A DNA stretch of 64,000 nucleotides from Bacteroides fragilis (GTDB lineage: Bacteria > Bacillota > Clostridia > Lachnospirales > Lachnospiraceae), in assembly GCA_023664485.1 (NCBI GenBank), contig JAMPFK010000001.1, forward strand, positions 698,753 through 762,752, written 5' to 3'. A program made the position numbers and the translations under genes. Positions 15,299 through 22,159 of this stretch are shown here, piece after piece. Position 1 is the first letter of the stretch. Each line of letters starts with the position of its first letter. Below the pieces are notes generated by a model. That model saw only the letters and a program-made list of their open reading frames with translations, was not told the DNA's origin and made no database searches.

Positions 15299-16557
15299 TA
15301 GAAAAATCCCATGCCGCTGCCACGGAATTTAATATGTATCTCACAAACAAAGTCATTGATTCCATGGTAAATCTGTTTGAACAGCATGGAGAAATCAAAA
15401 TTATTCCATCAAATAGGCAGCGGCTAAAGCTTTTAAACGAACAATCCGGTATACTGGTATCGGATATCGAAAAAGAAATCAGGAAACGCCTGCCGGGTCT
15501 TGAAAAGAAAATCCGGGCGGCATTTTTGAATGCAGGATATGAAATCAATGAGGATATCAATAAATCTGTAGCTGATATGGTAAATGCCGACAAGGAATTG
15601 AAAGCGTTTGTCGGAGAAGCCCCGCGGCTGAAACACCTTACAGAGAGTGAAAAAAGTCTGTTGGACGCGGCATATAAGCGCACAAGGGGAGAAATCCGAA
15701 ACCTAACAAAGACAACGGCGGCAGACCTGAACCAGCAGTTTATGAAATCCTGCGATTCCGCATGGTGGAAAGCTACGCATGGAGTAGATAAGAATACAGC
15801 TATCCGGGAGGCTATTAACGAAGTATCAAAATATGGAACGCACGTTATTTATCGCAAAAACGGAAAAGAACGGAAAATGACGGTAGAAGCCGCTACTAGG
15901 ATGTGTGTGCTGACCGGGATAAATCAGGCAAATGCGGAAATCACACTTTCGCATTGTGCAGATATCGGCATAAAAACGGTGCTGGTAAGTAGCCATATAG
16001 GGGCAAGGTATACAGACCATGACGAGCCGGCTAATCATATGAGCTGGCAAGGGAAAGTATATTCCCTGTCAGATAAGCTGTTAAAAGAATTTGGATATAC
16101 AGAGCTAAAAAAGAATGTATTCGGTAAAATTAAAGAGTTTTTCCAGAAATTCCGCAAGAAGGAAACATACCCGGACTTTGAGACCGTTACGGGGTACGGA
16201 ACAATAACCGGATTATGCGGGGTAAATTGCCGCCATACGTTCCATCCTTTTGACCCGAAGCACAACAGTAATCCTTATAAGGATTATGATAACGAGGAGA
16301 GCAAACAAAAATATGACCTGTCACAGAAACAGCGGGTAATGGAGCGACGGATCCGGGAAACGAAGAAACGGCTTTACAATATCCGGCACAGCATAAAGTC
16401 TCTTACGGATGAAAAACAGATAGCCGCCATGAAATTAGAGGAGGCAGAAGTTAAAAAACTGTTTGAAAGGCAGTTTGTCGAGTATGAAGCGTTCTGTAAA
16501 CAGAATGGGCTACGCATTGACCAAGAGCGGCTATATGTTGGAAATCAGAATGGCTAA
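15268..16557 (+). CDS. Phage minor capsid protein (PF06152-like)
   Basis: 429 aa from ATG 15268 with AGAGGAAGAG upstream. Typical segments: TPEHLNELVEKSH at the start, SSHIGARYTDHDEPANHMSW in the middle and GLCGVNCRHTFHPFDPKHN later, matching the phage minor capsid protein 2 family of Gram-positive siphophages. It is thought to sit inside or at the portal vertex of the prohead. It is the last recognisable structural gene on this side; scaffold and major capsid genes, which normally follow, are not here. Confidence 0.85.
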   Translation: MFTPEHLNELVEKSHAAATEFNMYLTNKVIDSMVNLFEQHGEIKIIPSNRQRLKLLNEQSGILVSDIEKEIRKRLPGLEKKIRAAFLNAGYEINEDINKSVADMVNADKELKAFVGEAPRLKHLTESEKSLLDAAYKRTRGEIRNLTKTTAADLNQQFMKSCDSAWWKATHGVDKNTAIREAINEVSKYGTHVIYRKNGKERKMTVEAATRMCVLTGINQANAEITLSHCADIGIKTVLVSSHIGARYTDHDEPANHMSWQGKVYSLSDKLLKEFGYTELKKNVFGKIKEFFQKFRKKETYPDFETVTGYGTITGLCGVNCRHTFHPFDPKHNSNPYKDYDNEESKQKYDLSQKQRVMERRIRETKKRLYNIRHSIKSLTDEKQIAAMKLEEAEVKKLFERQFVEYEAFCKQNGLRIDQERLYVGNQNG

Positions 16558-16623
16558 TTTTTATTTAGGAATAAAGAGAATAAAAATAATTTTATTAAAA
16601 TATGGGAAAGAGGATAAGTAAAA

Positions 16624-16803
16624 ATGATTATGGATATAAAAGACGCTCAAAAAGTAATTGAAAATATACAGAAAAGACCGTTTATTTGCTCTGAAAATAC
16701 AATAGAGCTTGATAACGGTTATGTGATCATAAAGAAAGAGTATTTTAAGGAATTACAAAGAAGAGCAGACCAAGCGGAGCAATGCAGGGGCAAGGAGATA
16801 TAA
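16624..16803 (+). CDS. Small phage hypothetical protein
   Basis: 59 aa, with GAGGATAAG upstream of ATG 16624. Mixed-charge helical sequence, no known domain. First of three short rightward genes after the minor capsid gene. Confidence 0.55.
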   Translation: MIMDIKDAQKVIENIQKRPFICSENTIELDNGYVIIKKEYFKELQRRADQAEQCRGKEI

Positions 16804-16828
16804 AAAAGGAAAGAGAGGATAAGGGAGA

Positions 16829-17095
16829 ATGACAAGCTGCACATTAAAAAAAGCGAATGAGTTACAAAATCAGATTTGCAATTTGGATAGTTTTATCCGA
16901 ACCGTAGAAGGAAATTGGCACTTGAAAGTATTTAATAGGCCGCTGAAAAAGGCAGAGAAAATGACGCTTTGCTCATCTGATTATATGCGTCCTTATACCT
17001 ACTATGAGGTCAGCGAGGAAACAAGACTTAAAATTATAGAGGTATTAAAGCAGGAAAGAGAAAATATCCAAAAAGAATTTGAAAACCTGTCATAA
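16829..17095 (+). CDS. Small phage hypothetical protein
   Basis: 88 aa with AGAGGATAAGGGAG upstream. Predicted helical hairpin: an N-terminal helix ending with DSFIRTVEGNW and a C-terminal helix RLKIIEVLKQERENIQKEF. No domain recognised. Confidence 0.6.
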   Translation: MTSCTLKKANELQNQICNLDSFIRTVEGNWHLKVFNRPLKKAEKMTLCSSDYMRPYTYYEVSEETRLKIIEVLKQERENIQKEFENLS

Positions 17096-17136
17096 TCCCC
17101 CACCCCTCCGCATATACTCTACTATGGAGGTGCGCC

Positions 17137-17271
17137 ATGACAACAATATACATCAACGGCAAAAAGACACCGAAAGAGGAAGTGAAAAACATTGAGATAC
17201 GCAACGAGGGCGTGAAGCGGATTATAAGGGATGCGCTTTGCAGGAGGGAAAGAAAAAAGGCGGTAGGTTAA
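17137..17271 (+). CDS. Small basic phage protein
   Basis: 44 aa, with TATGGAGGTGCGCC ahead of ATG 17137. Begins TTIYINGKKTP and ends with a basic tail. Its stop codon overlaps the stop codon of the leftward gene 17268-17414 by four bases, marking the change of direction. Confidence 0.55.
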   Translation: MTTIYINGKKTPKEEVKNIEIRNEGVKRIIRDALCRRERKKAVG

Positions 17272-17414
17272 TCCTCCGCCTCTTCGCTTTCTGTAATCTT
17301 CTTTCGCTTAAAATGCCCACACGCTTCAAAATCTCCATCAAGATTTAATTCCTTGTCTACGTCCGAAAATCCACAACCATTTTTGAAATAAAGGCAATCC
17401 TTACATTTTTTCAT
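17268..17414 (-). CDS. Small zinc-binding phage protein, leftward
   Basis: 48 aa from ATG 17414, with GAAAGGAGAAA upstream. C-x2-C, C and C spacing (CKDCLYFKNGC ... ACGHF) indicates a small metal-binding fold. First-read of four consecutive leftward small genes whose common promoter is probably at 18103-18131. Confidence 0.6.
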   Translation of the reverse strand: MKKCKDCLYFKNGCGFSDVDKELNLDGDFEACGHFKRKKITESEEAED

Positions 17415-17441
17415 ATTTTTCTCCTTTCTGGCGGTAGGGGT

Positions 17442-17645
17442 TTAGCCTATCGCCTCAACTCTTTTTAAGGGAATTGTTCGGACATGCTTGCTATATACTG
17501 TTTCCAAACATATTTCAGCATAATCTTCATTTCCGTAACTTACAAGAGTATATTCAACTCCGTGTCCGTTCATGTAAAAACCATATTCATTTTTTCTGTA
17601 CCCTTTCGGTATAATTACTTTGATTCCGTTAAATTCTGCTATCAT
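17442..17645 (-). CDS. Small phage hypothetical protein, leftward
   Basis: 67 aa from ATG 17645 (GAGAAGGAT). Beta-rich; no known domain. Part of the leftward small-gene operon. Confidence 0.6.
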   Translation of the reverse strand: MIAEFNGIKVIIPKGYRKNEYGFYMNGHGVEYTLVSYGNEDYAEICLETVYSKHVRTIPLKRVEAIG

Positions 17646-17688
17646 ATCCTTCTCACTTTCTCCCCGCTTTACCCGGCAGGGACGGAAT

Positions 17689-17880
17689 TTATTTTAAGCC
17701 GGCTTCCACAATTTCAGAAATCGTGTCAATTTCTTCCTGATTCATAAAGCAACCAAGACCTTTAATGATATTAAATTGTTCATCCGCAACGTCCCAGACA
17801 TAAACAGGATTTGCGCCGTATTTATTTGCGATCTGGCGGATCGCCCTTGATGCACTGATGTATTCGGATTTAATTTTCAT
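17689..17880 (-). CDS. Small phage hypothetical protein, leftward
   Basis: 63 aa from ATG 17880 (GAAAGGATGCT). Begins with a helix containing SASRAIRQIANKYG and ends in an acidic helix. No named domain. Part of the leftward small-gene operon. Confidence 0.6.
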   Translation of the reverse strand: MKIKSEYISASRAIRQIANKYGANPVYVWDVADEQFNIIKGLGCFMNQEEIDTISEIVEAGLK

Positions 17881-17925
17881 AGCATCCTTTCTCCAGGCGC
17901 AACCCCGCCGGGTGGGCGGTGGTTA

Positions 17926-18072
17926 TTATAATTTTTCTGAAAATGCGTATAATTCATCGGAATATACATCAAACTTTGCGCTTGCCTTTATCTCTGCGTC
18001 TATAATGCTAACTGCCATTACTTCTCCTAAAAATTCGTCTGTTTGATTATTGTAAATATAATATGTTTTCAT
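17926..18072 (-). CDS. Small phage hypothetical protein, leftward
   Basis: 48 aa from ATG 18072, with CGGAGGAAAAC upstream. Starts MKTYYIYNNQTDEFLGEV; no domain recognised. It is the promoter-proximal gene of the leftward operon, starting 31 bases from the -10 element at 18103. Confidence 0.58.
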   Translation of the reverse strand: MKTYYIYNNQTDEFLGEVMAVSIIDAEIKASAKFDVYSDELYAFSEKL

Positions 18073-18102
18073 TTTGTTTTCCTCCGTTCATTTGATAAGT
18101 CT

Positions 18103-18131
18103 ATTATATACTTATGCAAGTATATCCGCAA
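18103..18131 (-). promoter_or_regulatory. Leftward promoter of the small-gene operon
   Basis: Minus strand TTGCGG (18126-18131), 17 bases, TATAAT (18103-18108). Operator A of the ribbon-helix-helix regulator occupies the whole spacer, so the promoter is very probably repressed by it. Confidence 0.75.
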
Positions 18132-18203
18132 GACGGAATATTTCACAAAAATATTGTACTTGAATAAGTATAAAATTGTGTATTCTGTATACTTGTTTAA
18201 GTA
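18106..18203. promoter_or_regulatory. Three TACTT-N4-AAGTA operators
   Basis: Palindromes at 18106-18125 (ATATACTT-ATGC-AAGTATAT, perfect), 18157-18170 (TACTT-GAAT-AAGTA) and 18190-18203 (TACTT-GTTT-AAGTA). They are unrelated to the cI operators. The first lies within the leftward promoter and the third overlaps the -35 of the rightward promoter. They are probable binding sites for the ribbon-helix-helix protein encoded at 18244. Confidence 0.85.
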
Positions 18204-18221
18204 TGTCCCATATGGTATGAT
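18193..18221 (+). promoter_or_regulatory. Rightward promoter for RHH regulator and recombinase
   Basis: TTGTTT (18193-18198), 17 bases, TATGAT (18216-18221), 22 bases before the start of the RHH gene. Its -35 lies inside the third operator. No terminator is seen before the recombinase gene, so this promoter probably controls it. Confidence 0.65.
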
Positions 18222-18243
18222 AAAAAGAAAAAGGCGGTGGAGC

Positions 18244-18435
18244 ATGGGGAGTTCTTCGACAAGGGCAAAAAATAAATATAATCAGAAAAACTATGATAGG
18301 TTTATTCTTAATCTGCCAAAAGGCGAAAAAGAGCGGTACAAGAATATTGCAAAGCAAAGCGATATGTCTTTGAGTTCTTACATCATTGAAGCGGTGGAGG
18401 AAAAAATAAAGAAAGATAAGGAGATTGTGCAATGA
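18244..18435 (+). CDS. Arc/CopG-type ribbon-helix-helix regulator
   Basis: 63 aa from ATG 18244 (AAGGCGGTGG). After a basic N-terminus the RHH fold is visible: beta strand YDRFILNLP, helix GEKERYKNIAKQSD, turn MSLSSYI, helix IIEAVEEKIKK. Such proteins bind short palindromes as dimers of dimers, matching the three TACTT-N4-AAGTA sites just upstream. It heads an operon with two small genes and the serine recombinase, so it is the likely local repressor of integration/excision. Confidence 0.82.
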   Translation: MGSSSTRAKNKYNQKNYDRFILNLPKGEKERYKNIAKQSDMSLSSYIIEAVEEKIKKDKEIVQ

Positions 18436-18599
18436 TATTATATAATTACAGATGTAAAGAATGTGGAAAAAAGTACATAGAAAAGCCGACAAAATGTAAG
18501 AAATGCGGTGCAATACTTTCTTTCATTTGTCCTCTTACACCTATGAAACTTATACCTTATACAGAACCTATGTTATCTATACATTGTGAGGAAATTTGA
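18432..18599 (+). CDS. Small zinc-ribbon phage protein
   Basis: 55 aa; ATG overlaps the RHH stop (ATGA). CKECGKKY and CKKCGA pairs make a zinc ribbon in the first half; another C-x3-P region follows. Followed directly by 18600. Function unknown. Confidence 0.6.
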   Translation: MILYNYRCKECGKKYIEKPTKCKKCGAILSFICPLTPMKLIPYTEPMLSIHCEEI

Positions 18600-18782
18600 A
18601 TGAGATTGATTGACGCTGATAAACTTATCTTAACACTGAATGATTTTGCGCTACTCAATGCCCCGATGTATCAAGATGATTTAGCAGAACTAAAGCCAGT
18701 ATATGACGCAATACAAGACTGCATTAAATATGTCGAAGAACAACCGACAGTATATGAAGTTATAAAGGGAAAGAGGGGATAG
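18600..18782 (+). CDS. Small phage hypothetical protein (MRLIDADKL type)
   Basis: 60 aa, starting at the base after the previous stop. The opening MRLIDADKLI is a very common start for short phage proteins of Firmicutes, followed by an acidic helix. Function unknown. It precedes the recombinase by six bases. Confidence 0.65.
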   Translation: MRLIDADKLILTLNDFALLNAPMYQDDLAELKPVYDAIQDCIKYVEEQPTVYEVIKGKRG

Positions 18783-18788
18783 TTTACC

Positions 18789-20126
18789 ATGAAACTAAAT
18801 GTGGCATATCTGCGCGTCTCCACTGAAGCGCAGACGGAAAAATACGGCTTAGACGTGCAGAAACAGAAGATACTGGAATACTGCGAGAAAAACGGCGTAC
18901 AGATTAACAGGTGGTATATTGACGGGGGATATTCGGGGAGTAAGCTAGAAAGGCCGGAGATACAGCGACTGCTTGATGATTGCCAAAAGGGTGAGATTGG
19001 CATGGTTTTTGTCTATAAGTTGGACAGATTGAGCCGTGACACGGTGGACACGCTGAATCTGATAAATAATGTCTTTCCGTCCTGCGGCGTGCGTGTGGTG
19101 TCTATGACCGAGGATATCCGGACGATAAATCCTATGGATAAAGTCATGGTAACAATGAATGCCGCCATGAATCAGTATGAGAGGGAAGTAATCTATATGC
19201 GCACCCGCGCCGGGATGGTGGAGAGGGTAAAAAAGGGATTGTGGCCAGGTGGTGGCCGAGTTCCGATCGGCTACTACTACGACCGGAATGACGGATTGTT
19301 GCACCCAAACGAGGATGCGGAAAAGGTGCGACAGGCGTACAAGATGTATCTGGACGGATATTCTTGCGACAAAATAGCAAAAGCATTAGGGTTCAAAAAG
19401 GATTGCGTAGTTTCCGGCGTCCTGAAAAAGAAGTCCAATATTGGATTGATAGAATATAAAGGAGAAGTCTACCAGGGTAAACACGAGCCGATTGTAAATA
19501 AAAAAATATTTTATGAGGTGCAAAAGCTAATGAAAAAAAGACACACAAATTCACATGTAAACAACGATAATATGCTTACAGGGTTATGCTATTGTGGCGT
19601 ATGTGGCGCACGGATGCGCTATCAGAAGTGGGGGAAATACCATAAGATTGTCTGCTACTCCCAACAAAAAGGTAAGGATTACATGATACATGATCCGAAC
19701 TGTAACAACAAAAAAGTGTTTGCAGAAAATGTTGAGATGGAAGTCGAAAGTTGTTTTAGGGAATTTGCTATCAGCGTTGAAAAAGGTGAGGAAAAGAAAA
19801 GTAAAGCTGATCTGATTGCTGCTGAGATCAACCGGGCAAACACCAAAATAAAGAAACTTTACGGCATATATCTGGAAAACGAGAGCGAGAATGTACGGGA
19901 GTTGATAAAGGATGAAGAAAACCGCGTAAAGGAGCTGAAAAAGCAGCTTTCAGAAGAAAGAGAAAAAGAGCTTGAAATAAGTATTGATAAACTCGAAAGA
20001 GTCAAGCATATGTCGGAAGTATGGGATGAATTAACAAACAGAGATAAAAATAGGATTTTGAAAGAGTGCGTGGAAAGGATAGTCATCACGAATGATGATA
20101 TCGACATTTGCTTTACGACTTTTTGA
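18789..20126 (+). CDS. Large serine recombinase (prophage integrase/excisase)
   Basis: 445 aa. Resolvase catalytic domain about 1-150 (AYLRVSTEAQ with nucleophile Ser11; YKLDRLSRD; YEREVIYMRTRAGM), Recombinase domain about 165-265, zinc ribbon (CYCGVCGARM ... C) about 265-310, then a long coiled coil about 335-400 as in large serine integrases. It performs attP x attB integration, with directionality set by a separate factor. It sits at the extreme right end of the prophage, next to the split sigF gene, as spoIVCA sits beside sigK halves in the B. subtilis skin element. Confidence 0.95.
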   Translation: MKLNVAYLRVSTEAQTEKYGLDVQKQKILEYCEKNGVQINRWYIDGGYSGSKLERPEIQRLLDDCQKGEIGMVFVYKLDRLSRDTVDTLNLINNVFPSCGVRVVSMTEDIRTINPMDKVMVTMNAAMNQYEREVIYMRTRAGMVERVKKGLWPGGGRVPIGYYYDRNDGLLHPNEDAEKVRQAYKMYLDGYSCDKIAKALGFKKDCVVSGVLKKKSNIGLIEYKGEVYQGKHEPIVNKKIFYEVQKLMKKRHTNSHVNNDNMLTGLCYCGVCGARMRYQKWGKYHKIVCYSQQKGKDYMIHDPNCNNKKVFAENVEMEVESCFREFAISVEKGEEKKSKADLIAAEINRANTKIKKLYGIYLENESENVRELIKDEENRVKELKKQLSEEREKELEISIDKLERVKHMSEVWDELTNRDKNRILKECVERIVITNDDIDICFTTF

Positions 20127-20159
20127 CTATATTTTCTACTATACTATTTCGTTCCGATG
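20127..20159. other. Prophage/host junction (attR region)
   Basis: The phage recombinase ends at 20126. From 20151 the frame GTT CCG ATG ATC reads V-P-M-I, the conserved SigF sequence, whereas the residues just before it (LLYYF) no longer match the expected 'Y-A'. The crossover is therefore within about 25 bases of DNA here. The exact core dinucleotide needs attL, which is outside the window. Confidence 0.75.
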
Positions 20160-20708
20160 ATCCAGGGAGAAATCAAGCGGTTCCTGCGGGACGACGGTAT
20201 GGTAAAGGTAAGCAGGACTTTAAAGGAAAACGGATGGAAGATCAGGCAGGCGGCGGAGAAGCTGTCCCATGCGCTGGGCCGGGATGCGACCATACAGGAA
20301 CTTTCGGAAGAAACGGGATTGAGCGTAGAGGATATCGTGCTGGCGCTGGATGCCAATATCGAGGTAGAATCCATCTATAAATCGGTTTATCAATCCGACG
20401 GAAACGAAATTTATCTGGTGGATCAGGTCGTGGGAGAGACGGGCAGCGTCGGCTATCCGGTGCTTGAGGGCAAAGGGGGAAGCGGCGTCTGCGAGGATAC
20501 GGAGAAGGAAAAGCTGTTGAACCATATGCTGCTCGAACAGCTTCTGGAAGGTCTTGGCGAGACCGAGCGGGAATTGATCAGGCTGCGCTATTTTCAGGAT
20601 AAGACACAGATGGAGGTGGCCAGGAAGATGGGAATCAGCCAGGTACAGGTGAGCCGGATGGAGAAGAAGATCCTGCTGCAGCTGCGCAGGGAGGCGTGCA
20701 TCTGCTGA
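20157..20708 (+). CDS. sigF: 3' part of sporulation sigma factor SigF, split by the prophage
   Basis: 183 codons from an internal ATG; the sigma frame runs back only to the phage stop at 20124. Present are the end of region 2 (EIKRFLRDDGMVKVSR), region 3 and region 4 with its helix-turn-helix (KTQMEVARKMGISQVQVSRMEK). Missing are regions 1.2-2.4, needed for core binding and -10 recognition, so this fragment alone cannot be a working sigma factor. The RFLRDDG...KVSR-L-KE-G-KIR run fits SigF better than SigG, and spoVAA-AB-AC lie 7.5 kb downstream on the same strand, as near spoIIA operons elsewhere. Excision would restore the full gene. Confidence 0.88.
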   Translation: MIQGEIKRFLRDDGMVKVSRTLKENGWKIRQAAEKLSHALGRDATIQELSEETGLSVEDIVLALDANIEVESIYKSVYQSDGNEIYLVDQVVGETGSVGYPVLEGKGGSGVCEDTEKEKLLNHMLLEQLLEGLGETERELIRLRYFQDKTQMEVARKMGISQVQVSRMEKKILLQLRREACIC

Positions 20709-20721
20709 AAAGGGGTTTCCA

Positions 20722-20886
20722 TTGGCGGACGACGTTTTTTGCTGCCAGACGCGTTTTGTGAATCTTATCGTTTTTCTGATTGCGGTATTGTGTTCTGTGC
20801 TGTATTATAATAAGTATACGATGAATACCGGGTGCCGCGGTAATATTTATTGTCCGGGCATAGAAAGGAAATGGTCATTGAAATGA
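20722..20886 (+). CDS. Small membrane protein downstream of sigF
   Basis: 54 aa with TTG start (20722) after AAAAGGGGTTTCCA. One membrane helix, RFVNLIVFLIAVLCSVLYY, then a short cysteine-containing tail. Its stop overlaps the reductase start (ATGA at 20883-20886), implying translational coupling. Too short for confident naming; possibly transcribed with sigF. Confidence 0.5.
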   Translation: MADDVFCCQTRFVNLIVFLIAVLCSVLYYNKYTMNTGCRGNIYCPGIERKWSLK

Positions 20887-22064
20887 ATTATCGTGCGGAT
20901 AAATATGGAAATGAACTTTCGATTCTCGGCTATGGATGTATGCGCTTTACGCCAAGCGGAGGGAAGATCGATCTGGAAAAGGCTGAAAAGGAAATCATGG
21001 CGGCTTATGAAGCCGGTGTCAATTACTATGATACGGCCTATGTGTACGGCGGCAGCGAGGACGCCCTCGGCCGGATATTGGAAAAGAACGGGATCCGGGA
21101 TAAAGTCAGCATCGCGACGAAGCTTCCGCATTACCTGATCAAAAAGCCGGACAGCATGGAAAAATATTTTGCCGAGCAGCTGCGGCGCCTGCGTACGGAT
21201 CATGTGGACTATTATCTGATGCATATGCTGACGGACGTTAAAACGTGGGAAAGGCTGAAAGGGCTCGGTATTCTTGCCTGGCTGGAGGAAAAGAAAAAGA
21301 GCGGGGCGATCCGGCAGATAGGTTTTTCCTACCACGGGAATTCGGATATGTTCTGCGAGCTGGTGGACGCCTATGACTGGGACTTCTGCCAGATACAGTA
21401 TAATTATATGGACGAGCATTCTCAGGCAGGGCGGAAGGGGCTCCGTTATGCCGCATCCAAAAAGATTCCGGTCATCATTATGGAACCTCTGCGCGGCGGG
21501 AAGCTGGTCGGGCTCCTGCCGGAGGAGGCAAAGAAGCTGATGGAGGATTATCCCGTTAAGCGCAGTCCCGCGGAATGGGCTTTCCGCTGGCTCTGGAACC
21601 AGCCCGAAGTGACCTGCGTTCTTTCCGGCATGAATTCGCTGGAAATGGTGCGGGAAAACGTGCGGACGGCTTCTGACGCAAGGGTCGGAGAGTTCACGGA
21701 AGCGGACGAAGAACTGCTCCGAAATGTGGCCGGGGCGATCAATGCCAGAGTCAGGGTCGGCTGTACGGGATGCCGGTATTGTATGCCGTGTCCGAAAAAT
21801 GTCGATATTCCGGGAACCTTCGCCGCATATAACAGGCGGTATACCGAAGGATTCAAGGCGGCATTCATGGAATATTTTATGTGTACGGCGATGCGGAAAG
21901 ACTCTTCCGCGGCTTCCAATTGTATCGAATGCGGAAAATGCGAGCAGCACTGCCCGCAGCATCTTGAAATCCGCCAGGAATTGAAGAGCGCCCGCAGGGT
22001 ACTGGAGGGGCCGGCGTATAAGATTGGGCGTAAGATCGTGCAGTGGATGAAGCTGTACGGATAA
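20883..22064 (+). CDS. Aldo/keto reductase with C-terminal 4Fe-4S ferredoxin domain
   Basis: 393 aa from ATG 20883; ATG 20871 is in frame but abuts the AAAGGAA site. The AKR barrel occupies about 1-290: LSILGYGCMRF, NYYDTAYVYGGSEDALG with the catalytic Asp/Tyr, IMEPLRGGKL. C-terminal cysteines CTGCRYCMPCP and CIECGKCEQHCP could bind two iron-sulfur clusters or one plus a partial one. This AKR-ferredoxin class is common in anaerobes and of mostly unknown substrate. NAD(P)H-linked reduction of a carbonyl is expected. Confidence 0.9.
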   Translation: MNYRADKYGNELSILGYGCMRFTPSGGKIDLEKAEKEIMAAYEAGVNYYDTAYVYGGSEDALGRILEKNGIRDKVSIATKLPHYLIKKPDSMEKYFAEQLRRLRTDHVDYYLMHMLTDVKTWERLKGLGILAWLEEKKKSGAIRQIGFSYHGNSDMFCELVDAYDWDFCQIQYNYMDEHSQAGRKGLRYAASKKIPVIIMEPLRGGKLVGLLPEEAKKLMEDYPVKRSPAEWAFRWLWNQPEVTCVLSGMNSLEMVRENVRTASDARVGEFTEADEELLRNVAGAINARVRVGCTGCRYCMPCPKNVDIPGTFAAYNRRYTEGFKAAFMEYFMCTAMRKDSSAASNCIECGKCEQHCPQHLEIRQELKSARRVLEGPAYKIGRKIVQWMKLYG

Positions 22065-22087
22065 AAAGGGTTTGCTTTGCTGCGTAG

Positions 22088-22159
22088 AAAAATCCCGCTT
22101 TTGTATTTGGAACGGAGTGCGCCGGGCGCGCCCGGATAAAATGGAAAGGCGGGATTTTT
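22088..22159 (+). promoter_or_regulatory. Hairpin leader hiding the ABC-F ribosome binding site
   Basis: AAAAATCCCGC (22088-22098) pairs perfectly with GCGGGATTTTT (22149-22159), extended by four more pairs (one G-U) to 22102/22145. The closing arm contains the GGAAAGG Shine-Dalgarno and ends one base before ATG 22160. A second, self-complementary CCGGGCGCGCCCGG lies in the loop (22122-22135). It could act as an attenuator or translational lock, as is known for other ABC-F resistance genes. Confidence 0.75.

Larger units (their letters stand above)
1..20150. mobile_element. Prophage (right part), inserted in sigF
   Basis: Contiguous phage genes: tail end, lysis, cI-like repressor, recombination (RecT, nuclease, RusA), replication, terminase, portal, minor capsid, and a large serine recombinase at the right edge. 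The left end (attL, most tail genes, 5' half of sigF) lies outside the window. Many tightly packed or ATGA-overlapping small genes are typical of a temperate siphophage. Major capsid and scaffold genes are absent between the minor capsid gene and the recombinase, so they are either left of the window or lost. Integrity cannot be judged from this window alone; no frameshifted core gene is seen. Confidence 0.93.

Noticed and set aside
16558..18788. Hidden major capsid or scaffold gene on either strand
   Set aside because: Only short frames exist in this 2.2-kb stretch, on both strands; none is long enough for a capsid protein.
20124..20160. Readthrough or selenocysteine fusion between recombinase and sigF fragment
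   Set aside because: The shared frame is explained by chance. There is no SECIS-like structure visible, and the recombinase ends at a normal length.
20157..20708. Sigma fragment as SigG or SigB
   Set aside because: RFLRDDG...KVSR-L-KE-G-KIR and the nearby spoVAA-AB-AC fit SigF better; SigG usually reads R-Y-L-R-D-N in the same place.
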